From Eubacteriales bacterium (lineage in GTDB: Bacteria; Bacillota; Clostridia; Lachnospirales; Lachnospiraceae), in NCBI GenBank assembly GCA_030524125.1, contig JAUNHB010000005.1:1-57109 (forward strand): a stretch of DNA of 57,109 bases, in the 5' to 3' direction. The notes under the pieces are model-generated. The model searched no databases. It was not told where the DNA came from and was given only the letters and a program-made list of their open reading frames with translations. Positions 25,786-34,027 of this stretch are shown here, piece by piece. Each line of letters starts with the position of its first letter. The first letter of the stretch is position 1. The translations under genes were made by a program, and so were the position numbers.

Positions 25786-25813
25786 CGGGCATCCTCCGGA
25801 CAGGGGATGCCCG
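25786..25813 (+). promoter_or_regulatory. Intercistronic hairpin after the binding-protein gene
   Basis: CGGGCATCC (25786-25794) and GGATGCCCG (25805-25813) form a 9-bp stem. No long T run follows, so partial termination or mRNA stabilisation is more likely than full termination. Confidence 0.65.
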
Positions 25814-25834
25814 CAGTACACAGGAGGCTCTGGA

Positions 25835-26725
25835 ATGGGAAGTATTAGAATGAAAAAGAGCACGATGTTATTGTGCCTACTGCCGGGAGTGGTCTGGTAT
25901 AGCCTGATTCTGCTTGTGCCTGTTATTCTGGCCGGTTATTACGGGTTTTTCGACTGGAGCGGAGGCGTCAATAAAATATTTGTCGGAATAGAGAATTACA
26001 TCCATGTGCTGAAGGACTCGGTTTTTATATTATCACTGAAAAATAATCTTTTTTTGGTGGTGGTGTGCCTTGTCGGGCAGATCGGGCTTGCATTCGTCTT
26101 TGCGTTTATGCTCAACAGCCGGCATATAAGATGGAAAGGATTGCATCGGACGATGAGCTATTTTCCGGCGGTGCTCTCCGCAGTCGTAGTAGGCTTTGTA
26201 TGGAGCTTTATCTATGATTACAATTATGGACTGCTCAATGCGTTTCTTGAATTGATCGGGCAGGGAGATAAGGCACAGGCATGGCTGAGCAACAATAAAA
26301 TTGCGATGGTGCTTGTGGCAGTGCCTCTTGTGTGGCAGTACATAGGCTATTACATGATCATTATAATGTCAGCCATGTCTTCCGTCGATCCGCAGATATT
26401 TGAAATGTCCGAGATCGATGGTGCGAGCGGATGGAAAAAAGCAGTGTATATCACACTCCCGTTAATTAAGAATACACTGATCGTATGTGTGACGCTTTGC
26501 ATTGCGGGAAACATGAAGATTTTTGATCTGATCTATTCCCTGACGGGTGGAGGTCCGGGAAACACAACGAGTGTTATGGCAATGTATGCGTATAAGTCAT
26601 CCTTTTTATCCTATAAAATGGGATATGGAAGTGCGATGTCTATTGTCATACTGATTATTAGCCTGATGATTGTTGGCGGAAGTCAGGCTTTTATGAGGTA
26701 TTTTACGAAGGAGGACGAGCGATGA
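25835..26725 (+). CDS. Sugar ABC importer permease, MalF type
   Basis: The 296-residue inner-membrane subunit has six hydrophobic segments. The ABC-interacting EAA loop is near residues 185-205 (EMSEIDGASGWKKAVYITLPL, with the conserved EIDGAS-G). AGGAGG is seven bases before ATG. It pairs with the MalG-type permease whose start overlaps its stop by four bases (ATGA). Confidence 0.92.
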   Translation: MGSIRMKKSTMLLCLLPGVVWYSLILLVPVILAGYYGFFDWSGGVNKIFVGIENYIHVLKDSVFILSLKNNLFLVVVCLVGQIGLAFVFAFMLNSRHIRWKGLHRTMSYFPAVLSAVVVGFVWSFIYDYNYGLLNAFLELIGQGDKAQAWLSNNKIAMVLVAVPLVWQYIGYYMIIIMSAMSSVDPQIFEMSEIDGASGWKKAVYITLPLIKNTLIVCVTLCIAGNMKIFDLIYSLTGGGPGNTTSVMAMYAYKSSFLSYKMGYGSAMSIVILIISLMIVGGSQAFMRYFTKEDER

Positions 26726-27558
26726 AAAGAAAAAAGAAATTTCATATTGCGTACGCCGTTCCCAACATGGTTCTTCTGCTCTTTTCCTTCACCTGTGTGT
26801 TTCCTGCGATATGGTTGATATATTCTTCCCTGAAGGAAAAAACGGAGTTTTACAAGAGTCCTGTTGCATTGCCGGAGAATCCGAGCATCAAATATTATTT
26901 ATCGGTTCTGTCAGAAAGCGATTTTCTGAAATGGCTTCTGAACAGTATGCGTACGAGCATTCTCTCTCTGTTTTTCATTTTACTTATTGGATTTACGATC
27001 GGATATATTCTTTCGAGATATCGTTTCAGAGGAAGAAACTTTGTTTACGCATATTTTTTGATAGGAATGCTGATTCCTGTGCACGCACTAATGGTGCCAA
27101 TGTACATTATGTTTACAAGACTGGGATTAAACGATCAATGGTTTACGTTGATCCTTCCCTATACGGCTCTCAGTCTGCCGACTGCGGTATTCCTGGTGGA
27201 GAGTTATGTGAAATCCATTCCGATGGAAATAGAAGAGGCTGCCGCCCTTGATGGGTGTTCAAGGCTTCGGACAATCTATATGATCGTAATGCCCATGTGC
27301 CGTCCGATTTTAATCACGATTGGAATTATTCAGTTTTTTTATATTTGGAATGAGTTTACATTTTCACTGATCCTGATTGATTCCAAGGAGCTTATGACGA
27401 TACCAGTGGGGCTGACCCTGTTTAAAGGACAGTTTTCCACGGACTATCCCAAGATGATGACGGCGATGGTCCTGGCGATTCTGCCCACAATGATTATTTA
27501 TTTTATTTTCTCAAAGCAAATTATAAAAGGAATGGTCGCAGGGGCGGTCAAGGGTTGA
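26722..27558 (+). CDS. Sugar ABC importer permease, MalG type
   Basis: The 278-residue membrane subunit starts with a helix (YAVPNMVLLLFSFTCVFPAIWLIYSSL). The EAA loop is EIEEAAALDGCSRLRTIYMIV (about residues 175-195), with YIWNEFTFSLILI following, all typical of MalG. It is translationally coupled to the MalF-type partner and is 15 bases upstream of the beta-mannosidase, so import and hydrolysis are coexpressed. Confidence 0.92.
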   Translation: MKRKKKFHIAYAVPNMVLLLFSFTCVFPAIWLIYSSLKEKTEFYKSPVALPENPSIKYYLSVLSESDFLKWLLNSMRTSILSLFFILLIGFTIGYILSRYRFRGRNFVYAYFLIGMLIPVHALMVPMYIMFTRLGLNDQWFTLILPYTALSLPTAVFLVESYVKSIPMEIEEAAALDGCSRLRTIYMIVMPMCRPILITIGIIQFFYIWNEFTFSLILIDSKELMTIPVGLTLFKGQFSTDYPKMMTAMVLAILPTMIIYFIFSKQIIKGMVAGAVKG

Positions 27559-27573
27559 AAAAGGAGATAAAAA

Positions 27574-30117
27574 ATGAATATGCTGAATCTGAACAAAAAC
27601 TGGAAAATGCATGAAGAACCAATGAAGTGGAATAAAGATTTTCTCAGCGTGGTAACCAGTCAGAAGGACGGTTGGTATGAATGTGATCTTCCGGTAGACG
27701 TAAGAATGCCGCTTTTGGAACAAGGAGTGATCAGGGAGCCCTTAAAGGCGGATTACTGTTTCGAGTCGGAATGGATCGAGAGACGGTCATGGTGGTTTAC
27801 CAAAGAATTTTCAGGTGAAGGTCTTTGGGATGACAATGATATCATCGAGCTTGTCATAGAAGGGCTCGACACGAGAAGCGATATCTTTATGAACGGACAT
27901 TATATCGGGACGCACAAAAGCGTTCACTACCCGTTTGTATGTGATGTGAAAGAGTTTTTGAATCCGGGGAAAAACATGGTCGCCGTACGTCTGACAAGCG
28001 GTCTTGAGGAGATACGGGAATGCGATGTAGCGGATATCGACTATGTGGTGAGCATGGAGGTCTATAACGGAAGAGAGAGGAGAGGCGACAAGCGGCGTGC
28101 ATTTGTGAGACGGCCGCAATATACATGCGGATGGGACTGGGGACCCAAGGTGACGACCATAGGAATTACGGGGAACGTATTCTTGCGGGGATACAAAAAC
28201 ATTGCGATTCGCGATGTTAGGGTGGAAACAAAAGAAATCTACTATGGGGAAAGCAAAAAAGATGCGTTGGTGGAAGTAAGCGTCAACGTGGAAGATTTGA
28301 ATCTGATTGCATCAAAAGAGTGCGACCTGAAAATTGTCTTTGAAAAGGATGGGAAAATAATCTCCGAAGAGGAACTGGACAATTGCCTGCTGACATCCGG
28401 AGCAAATTACATAGAAACAGAAATGATCATTCCTGATGCACAGCTGTGGTGGCCGAACGGAGCAGGAAAGCAGCCGTTATATCACGTAAAGATCTGCGCA
28501 GTGTCCAGAGAAGACGGCCATGAGGAAAAATGGCCGGAATTTCAATATGGGATCCGTATGATAAAGCTTGATACAAGCCCGCTGGAAAAGGACAACCGCA
28601 AATTTGAGATTACGGTGAATGAAATGCCTGTCTTTTGCAAAGGAGGGGATTGGATCCCCAATGATTTTATTTACGCGAGAGTGCCGGATAGAAAATATGA
28701 GATTCTTCTTGAGGAAGCCGTGGAGGCAAACTTTAATATGATCCGTATTTGGGGCGGCGGTTTATATGAAAGGGATCTTTTTTATGAGCTTTGCGACCAG
28801 AAAGGGATTCTCGTCTGGCAGAATTTCATGTTTGCATGCGCGACGCACCCGGATCATCAGGAATGGTTTAAAACATTGATGAGATACGAGATTGACTACC
28901 AGACAAAACGATTAAGAAATCATTGCTGCATAGGATTATTCTGCGGAACCAATGAGGTGCATTGGATCTATAATCCCATTGACAACCCGGGTAAATTTAA
29001 GTTTGATTTCACGCAGAATGAGCCTCATGGCCTATATATTGCCAATACTCTTGCAAAGGAGCTTGTGAGACAGAATTGTCCCTCGATTCCATACTGGAAC
29101 AGCTCTCCGTATGGCGGGAAGACAACGCCGAACGAGGACACGGTAGGAGATATCCATTGGTGGAGGAACGCTTTTATGAGTCCGCACATGGAGGAAAGGA
29201 TCGAGGCGAAGGATTATGATAAGATCCAGGCAAAATTCGTCTCGGAATATGGATATGTGGGACCATGCTGTCTGGAAAGCACAAAAGAATATATGGACGG
29301 ACAGCCTTTGGACAGAAAAGGGGCGATATGGCGCCATCATTCCAATGTATTTGAAAAAGGAACGGTAGAGACTGCAATTGCTAAAAATTATGCAGACAAT
29401 CCGGAAGATCTGTCCATAGAGGATTATATCCTGTATGGGGGAATGGTTCACTCTTTGATGTATGAGTATTCCCTTGAGGCGCTGAGATTTAAACAGCAGT
29501 GCTATGGAGGACTTTTCTGGATGTATAACGACGCATGGGGAGAGGTCGGCTGGACTATTATTGATTATTATTTGAGGAGAAAAATTCCGTTCTATGGAGT
29601 AAAGAGGGCGCTTGCCCATCGTAAATTTACGATGCGTATTGTGGATGGAAAAGTGATCCTTCAGGGATTGAATGACACGCCGGAGTTAGTTTGTGCAAAC
29701 GGAAGATTTGGATATGTGTCTTTCGATGGAAAGATAGATATGACGAGAAGCGTGACTTTCCACTTGAAACCCTTTTCGAGAGAGTACGTGCTTACGGAAG
29801 CAGTCGGCGATCATGATTTTCAGACGGGCACCTATATGCTCTATGTGGATTCAGATGAGATTGATAATATCTGGTTACGCACGGAAGATAACCGGAGGCT
29901 GAAATATGAAAGAAGCGATGTCAGGATCGTTTCGTGCAGGAATGACGGAGAGAACAAAAAAATTACCGTTATGGCGAAAGGCTATGTCCATGGAGTCTAT
30001 ATCAAAGGAGACATGGACTGCGACGACAATTACTTTGACCTTCTTCCGGGAGAATCTAAAACAGTGACGGTCAGGAAAGCGGCAGGGAAAGAACTGGAAG
30101 TGGGCAGTGTCAGGTAG
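27574..30117 (+). CDS. Beta-mannosidase, glycoside hydrolase family 2
   Basis: The 847-residue protein has no signal peptide, so it acts in the cytosol on imported mannosides. N-terminal jelly-roll and Ig-like domains are followed by the TIM barrel from about residue 310. KGGDWIPNDFIYARV and IRIWGGGLYERDLFYELCDQK are diagnostic of GH2 beta-mannosidases. The acid/base is the glutamate of FCGTNEVHW, and the nucleophile is probably the glutamate of FVSEYGYVG. GDIHWWRNAF and LFWMYNDAWGEVGW line the active site. AAAGGAG precedes the start. Exo-beta-mannosidase releases mannose from mannobiose or N-glycan cores; the natural substrate depends on the importer. Confidence 0.93.
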   Translation: MNMLNLNKNWKMHEEPMKWNKDFLSVVTSQKDGWYECDLPVDVRMPLLEQGVIREPLKADYCFESEWIERRSWWFTKEFSGEGLWDDNDIIELVIEGLDTRSDIFMNGHYIGTHKSVHYPFVCDVKEFLNPGKNMVAVRLTSGLEEIRECDVADIDYVVSMEVYNGRERRGDKRRAFVRRPQYTCGWDWGPKVTTIGITGNVFLRGYKNIAIRDVRVETKEIYYGESKKDALVEVSVNVEDLNLIASKECDLKIVFEKDGKIISEEELDNCLLTSGANYIETEMIIPDAQLWWPNGAGKQPLYHVKICAVSREDGHEEKWPEFQYGIRMIKLDTSPLEKDNRKFEITVNEMPVFCKGGDWIPNDFIYARVPDRKYEILLEEAVEANFNMIRIWGGGLYERDLFYELCDQKGILVWQNFMFACATHPDHQEWFKTLMRYEIDYQTKRLRNHCCIGLFCGTNEVHWIYNPIDNPGKFKFDFTQNEPHGLYIANTLAKELVRQNCPSIPYWNSSPYGGKTTPNEDTVGDIHWWRNAFMSPHMEERIEAKDYDKIQAKFVSEYGYVGPCCLESTKEYMDGQPLDRKGAIWRHHSNVFEKGTVETAIAKNYADNPEDLSIEDYILYGGMVHSLMYEYSLEALRFKQQCYGGLFWMYNDAWGEVGWTIIDYYLRRKIPFYGVKRALAHRKFTMRIVDGKVILQGLNDTPELVCANGRFGYVSFDGKIDMTRSVTFHLKPFSREYVLTEAVGDHDFQTGTYMLYVDSDEIDNIWLRTEDNRRLKYERSDVRIVSCRNDGENKKITVMAKGYVHGVYIKGDMDCDDNYFDLLPGESKTVTVRKAAGKELEVGSVR

Positions 30118-30173
30118 AAAATGATCAAAAGCGAAATGCGGCGATCTTGAAGGAAGGAAAGGAAGAAGTCACT

Positions 30174-30719
30174 ATGAAAAAAGAAATGTATGAGAAAATT
30201 AGAATGCAGGCGCTTGCCTATTATGACCGGGCGTCGATCGTCCTGACTCCACAGGAAAAATCGTTGGTGGAAGCAGCGGATTTTGGGCTTGATAATATTG
30301 AAAAAATTGGACTGATCCTTGTGACATATATCAATACGGAGCGATGCTGCGCCAAAGAAATGGTGTTGTTTCCGGGAATGACCTGTCCGGAGCATACGCA
30401 TGCGCCAATCCCCGAAAAGGATTATCCCGGAAAGGAAGAAACGTTTCGCTGCAGATGGGGAACCGTATATCTGTATGTGGAAGGAGAGGAGACGAAAGAG
30501 CGAAAAGGAAAGATACCGGAAGGGTATGAGGAGACGTATACAGTGTTCCATGAGATTATCCTTCGGGCCGGACAACAGTACACTATATTGCCAAATACAA
30601 AGCATTGGTTTCAGGCCGGGCCTGATGGTGCGGTAATATCCGAATTCAGCACGCCGAGCTTTGACGAATACGATATTTTTACGGATCAGAATGTGAAAAG
30701 GCTTCCGGAGATTGAGTAG
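30174..30719 (+). CDS. D-lyxose/D-mannose ketol-isomerase family protein (cupin)
   Basis: The 181-residue cupin resembles D-lyxose isomerases, which interconvert D-lyxose and D-xylulose and also D-mannose and D-fructose using a divalent metal. Metal ligands are visible in CPEHTHAP (two histidines, one glutamate nearby) with a further histidine in LPNTKHWF. GKEETFRCRWGTVYLYVEGE is characteristic. The length is somewhat shorter than the usual 180-230. An in-frame TTG lies at 30147, but GGAAAGGAAG points to ATG 30174. Placed just after beta-mannosidase, it most simply converts released mannose to fructose. Confidence 0.82.
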   Translation: MKKEMYEKIRMQALAYYDRASIVLTPQEKSLVEAADFGLDNIEKIGLILVTYINTERCCAKEMVLFPGMTCPEHTHAPIPEKDYPGKEETFRCRWGTVYLYVEGEETKERKGKIPEGYEETYTVFHEIILRAGQQYTILPNTKHWFQAGPDGAVISEFSTPSFDEYDIFTDQNVKRLPEIE

Positions 30720-30762
30720 AGGTTTGCGAGAAAAATCACAGATGAATAGTGAAAGGATCTAA

Positions 30763-31809
30763 ATGCATATGAAGATGAGGGCAGCAGTGATGACAGATCT
30801 GCAAAAAGTGGAAATACAAGAGAGAGAAATCCCATCGCCGAAAAGTGACGAAGTACTGGTAAAGGTGGAATATGTTGGGATCTGCGGATCGGATCTGCAC
30901 TATTATGAGTCTGGAAGAATCGGAGACTTTATCGTTGAGACTCCGTTTGTGCTCGGACATGAAGCCGGCGGAACTGTCGTGAAAGTAGGAGAAGACGTAA
31001 AAAGACTGAAGGTTGGAGACCGGGTGGCAATGGAACCTGGAAAGACATGCGGAAAATGTGAGCTTTGCAGGCAGGGGAAATATAATCTTTGTAAAAATGT
31101 TGCTTTCTTTGCGACGCCTCCGGTGGACGGAGTGCTTCAGGAGTATGTAGCACATGAAGCAGCGCTTTGCTTTAAGCTTCCGGATCATGTTAGCACGATG
31201 GAAGGGGCGCTGATCGAACCTCTCGCAGTAGGTATGCATGCGGCCAGTCAGGGCGACGCACATATCGGACAGACAGCGGTGATAACCGGTGCAGGCTGCA
31301 TTGGGCTCGTATCGATGCTTTCATTGCAGGCAATGGGCGTATCCAGAATTATTGTTGTCGATATTATGGAAAAACGTCTGCAGAAGGCGTTGGATCTGGG
31401 GGCCTTCGCGGTGATCAACGGAAAAGAGGAGGATACAGCGGCGCGCATAATGGAGCTGACAGATGGAAAGGGATTTGACCTCGGCATTGAGACAGCCGGA
31501 TCTCAAGTGACGGCATCGCAGCTCATTTTAGGAGCAAAGAAAGGAGCTGCCATTGTTTTTGTTGGATACAGCGCCTCCGGGGAGATGACATTGCCTGTCG
31601 GCATGGCGCTTGACAAAGAGCTTACGTTTAAAACGGTATTCAGATATCGAAATATTTATCCTATGGCAATTGAGGCAGTTGCTTCCGGAAAGATCAGGAT
31701 CAAAGAAATCGTAACAGATTACTTTGAACTGGAGAATATTCAGAATGCGCTGGATTCCTGTGTAAAAAATAAGTCGGACATTGTAAAGGGCGTTATCAAA
31801 GTGCAGTAA
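30763..31809 (+). CDS. Zinc-dependent polyol dehydrogenase (sorbitol/xylitol DH-like)
   Basis: The 348-residue MDR enzyme interconverts a polyol and a ketose with NAD(P). Catalytic zinc ligands lie in CGSDLHYYE and GHEAGG. The structural zinc loop has CGKCELCRQGKYNLC. The Rossmann motif is [10 protein letters not shown], followed by an acidic residue in VVDIMEKR that favours NAD. It is the last gene of the mannoside set and may reduce fructose to a hexitol or oxidise an imported polyol. It is closely similar along its length to the protein at 56001-57053. Three ATGs lie close together at the start; the first has AAAGGA upstream. Confidence 0.9.
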   Translation: MHMKMRAAVMTDLQKVEIQEREIPSPKSDEVLVKVEYVGICGSDLHYYESGRIGDFIVETPFVLGHEAGGTVVKVGEDVKRLKVGDRVAMEPGKTCGKCELCRQGKYNLCKNVAFFATPPVDGVLQEYVAHEAALCFKLPDHVSTMEGALIEPLAVGMHAASQGDAHIGQTAVITGAGCIGLVSMLSLQAMGVSRIIVVDIMEKRLQKALDLGAFAVINGKEEDTAARIMELTDGKGFDLGIETAGSQVTASQLILGAKKGAAIVFVGYSASGEMTLPVGMALDKELTFKTVFRYRNIYPMAIEAVASGKIRIKEIVTDYFELENIQNALDSCVKNKSDIVKGVIKVQ

Positions 31810-31832
31810 AACATTTAAACGAAAGCTGGCCT

Positions 31833-31865
31833 GGGAACAGACAGGAGAAAAACCGGTCTGTCCCC
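31833..31865. terminator. Weak hairpin between the convergent dehydrogenase and trxA
   Basis: GGGAACAGACAGG and CCGGTCTGTCCCC pair imperfectly around AGAAAAA. No T run follows on either strand, so efficiency is doubtful. Confidence 0.4.
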
Positions 31866-31882
31866 ACAGGTCAACTCCTCTG

Positions 31883-32194
31883 TTACCTCAGCATCCCCAT
31901 CAGCTCATCCTTCTCCTGAAGCCCCACGGCACGGCCGACCAGCTCGCCGTTTTTGAAGATGAGGAAGGTGGGGATGTTGGCCACGCTGTAACGCTGGGCC
32001 AGCTCGATGTCGGAGGACACGTCCACCTTGCCGACCTTGGCCGTTCCGGCGGTCTCCTCAGCGATCTCCTCCACGATGGGAGCAGCCATGCGGCACGGGC
32101 CGCACCAGTCTGCCCAGAAGTCCAGAAGCACCGGAAGCTCGGACTGAAGAACCTCCTGCTCAAAATTTTCTTTTGTTATTTTCAAAGCGCTCAT
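31883..32194 (-). CDS. trxA: Thioredoxin
   Basis: The 103-residue cytosolic disulfide reductase has the redox site WADWCGPCRM (WCGPC, about residues 28-32) and the cis-proline region VANIPTFLIFKNGE. Length is normal. It is divergent to the reductase-like gene starting at 32304, with about 100 bases between them, so the two probably form a functional pair. Confidence 0.95.
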   Translation of the reverse strand: MSALKITKENFEQEVLQSELPVLLDFWADWCGPCRMAAPIVEEIAEETAGTAKVGKVDVSSDIELAQRYSVANIPTFLIFKNGELVGRAVGLQEKDELMGMLR

Positions 32195-32303
32195 ATTAAA
32201 ATCTCCTTTTCTGGTGTATAATCAATCCACAGGCTTATTATATCCCTTTTGACCGGGAATGTGAATAGGGATGAGAGAGGAAATGAAAGAGAGGAAAAAA
32301 TTT

Positions 32304-33215
32304 ATGTACGATATGATCGTGATCGGAGCGGGAACGGCGGGACTGTCGGCGGCGATCTACGGCGTGCGGGCCGGAAAGACCGTGCTCGTGCTGGAGGCGA
32401 AATCCTACGGCGGGCAGATCATCAACACGCCGGAAGTGGAAAACTATCCGGGGATCCGCAGCATCTCCGGCTTTGAATTTGCCACTGGACTGTACGAGCA
32501 GGCGAAGGCGCTGGGCGCGCAGGTCAAATATGAGCGGGTGCTCCGGATCGAGGATCGGGGAGTCGAAAAGACGGTGGTCACAGGAAAGGATGCGTATCCG
32601 TGCAAATGCGTGATCGTGGCCACCGGAGCGAAGAACCGGCCGCTGGGCGTGGAACGGGAGCAGGAAATGACGGGAAAGGGCATTTCTTACTGCGCCACCT
32701 GCGACGGCATGTTTTTCCGCGGAAAGGATGTGGCGGTCGTGGGCGGCGGCAGCACGGCGCTGGAGGACGCGGCGTTTCTGGCAAATTACTGCGGCACGGT
32801 CTACGTGATCCACAGAAGAGACGCGTTCCGCGGGGAGGACCGGCTGGTGCGGGCGCTGGAGAAGAAGGAAAATGTAACATACGTCATGGACAGTCAGGTG
32901 GTCGCTCTGAACGGGGAGGAGACTCTCCGGTCGGTGACCGTGGAAAACAAAAAGACGAAGGAGCGGACGGAGCTTCCGGTATCGGGCCTTTTCATCGCCA
33001 TCGGGCAGATGCCGGACAACGGCGCGTTCGCAGAGCTGGTGGAGCTGGATCCGGCGGGCTATGTGCGCGCGGGAGAGGACTGCCGGACCAGCGCGCAGGG
33101 AATCTTTACGGCGGGAGACTGCCGGACCAAGGCGGTGCGTCAGCTTACGACGGCGGCGGCCGACGGCGCGGTGGCGGCTCTCGCGGCCTGCGTCTATATA
33201 GACGGGCTGGACTGA
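32304..33215 (+). CDS. trxB: Thioredoxin reductase-like FAD/NAD(P) oxidoreductase
   Basis: The 303-residue flavoprotein has the FAD motif GAGTAGLSAA at its start, the redox pair in YCATCDGMFF (CATC), the NAD(P) motif GGGSTALEDAAFLA and the final GDCRTKAVRQLTTAAADGAVAA. It fits low-molecular-weight thioredoxin reductase. Starts at 32271 and 32283 are in frame, but GAGAGGA lies eight bases before ATG 32304, which also matches the family. TrxB-like proteins that use ferredoxin exist in Clostridia, so the electron donor is not certain. The divergent trxA supports a thioredoxin role. Confidence 0.88.
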   Translation: MYDMIVIGAGTAGLSAAIYGVRAGKTVLVLEAKSYGGQIINTPEVENYPGIRSISGFEFATGLYEQAKALGAQVKYERVLRIEDRGVEKTVVTGKDAYPCKCVIVATGAKNRPLGVEREQEMTGKGISYCATCDGMFFRGKDVAVVGGGSTALEDAAFLANYCGTVYVIHRRDAFRGEDRLVRALEKKENVTYVMDSQVVALNGEETLRSVTVENKKTKERTELPVSGLFIAIGQMPDNGAFAELVELDPAGYVRAGEDCRTSAQGIFTAGDCRTKAVRQLTTAAADGAVAALAACVYIDGLD

Positions 33216-33386
33216 CGAAAAAGTAGGCTTCCTACCGGCAGGATGCACAATAGCGCAGCATTCTTATTTGGGTAAATCAAACAAAATTTTCAGAAATTTC
33301 AAAAAAGTATATCAAATTACCAAAAAATTTGTTATACTGTATTTGTAAGTGCGAAAATAACGATGCGAATGCAAGATGACGACAAG

Positions 33387-33425
33387 ACAAAGGAATCGGC
33401 GGACGGTATGCCCCGATTCCTTTGT
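33387..33425 (+). promoter_or_regulatory. Leader hairpin before carD
   Basis: ACAAAGGAATCGG (33387-33399) and CCGATTCCTTTGT (33413-33425) form a perfect 13-bp stem whose 3' arm ends in a pyrimidine-rich TTCCTTTGTGT. It lies between a TATACT -10 (33333-33338) and the carD ribosome site, so it may attenuate carD or modulate its translation. Confidence 0.6.
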
Positions 33426-33462
33426 GTCAGAGGAGCGGGACAGCCGGAAGGAGGAATGTCAG

Positions 33463-33987
33463 ATGTTTGAAAAAGGGGAATATATCGTCTATGGACACAA
33501 CGGGATCTGCAGGGTGGAGGATATTACCCATTTAAGTCTTTCCGGAGCGGACAAAGAGAGGATCTACTATGTGCTTGTGCCGCTGAACAGCAGCGGAAGC
33601 GTCATCTATTATCCTGCGGACAAGGAAAATTCCAAGGCGCGCAGGACTATGACGGCGGAGGAGGCGCTGGAGCTTCTGGACGAGATCCAGGGGATCGAGC
33701 AGATGTGCGTCCTGAACGAGAAGCTCCGGGAGGAGATCTACAAGAAGGCGCTCTACTCGGGAGACTGCCGGGAATGGGTGGCGATCATCAAGACGCTGTA
33801 CCTTCGCAGGCAGGACCGGCTGCACAGCGGCAAACGGGTGGCCGCGGTGGACGAGCGGTATCTGAAGATGGCGGAGGAGGCGCTGTACAGCGAGATGGCC
33901 TTTGCCATGGGCAGAAAAAAGGAAGAGATGGAGGATGTGATCACGGATCATATCCGCCGGAAGAAGGAAGCCATGGAGGCGCGCTGA
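33463..33987 (+). CDS. CarD family transcriptional regulator
   Basis: The 174-residue protein has an N-terminal RNA-polymerase-interacting domain (about 1-60: FEKGEYIVYGHNGICRVEDI, YYVLVP, VIYYPAD). A helical C-terminal domain follows, with CREWVAIIKTLYLRRQ and the C-terminal AEEALYSEMAFAMG. CarD/CdnL proteins bind the polymerase beta subunit and stabilise open complexes at promoters. The frame is open further upstream, but GGAAGGAGG fixes ATG 33463. A perfect hairpin sits in the leader. Confidence 0.92.
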   Translation: MFEKGEYIVYGHNGICRVEDITHLSLSGADKERIYYVLVPLNSSGSVIYYPADKENSKARRTMTAEEALELLDEIQGIEQMCVLNEKLREEIYKKALYSGDCREWVAIIKTLYLRRQDRLHSGKRVAAVDERYLKMAEEALYSEMAFAMGRKKEEMEDVITDHIRRKKEAMEAR

Positions 33988-33994
33988 GAGAAGG

Positions 33995-34027
33995 GGCGCT
34001 GGAGGAGCTTATCGCTCCCTCAGCGCC
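33995..34027. terminator. Hairpin between convergent carD and murF
   Basis: GGCGCTGGAGGAGC and GCTCCCTCAGCGCC form a stem around TTATC. It overlaps the murF 3' end and has no T run, so termination strength is uncertain. Confidence 0.4.
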
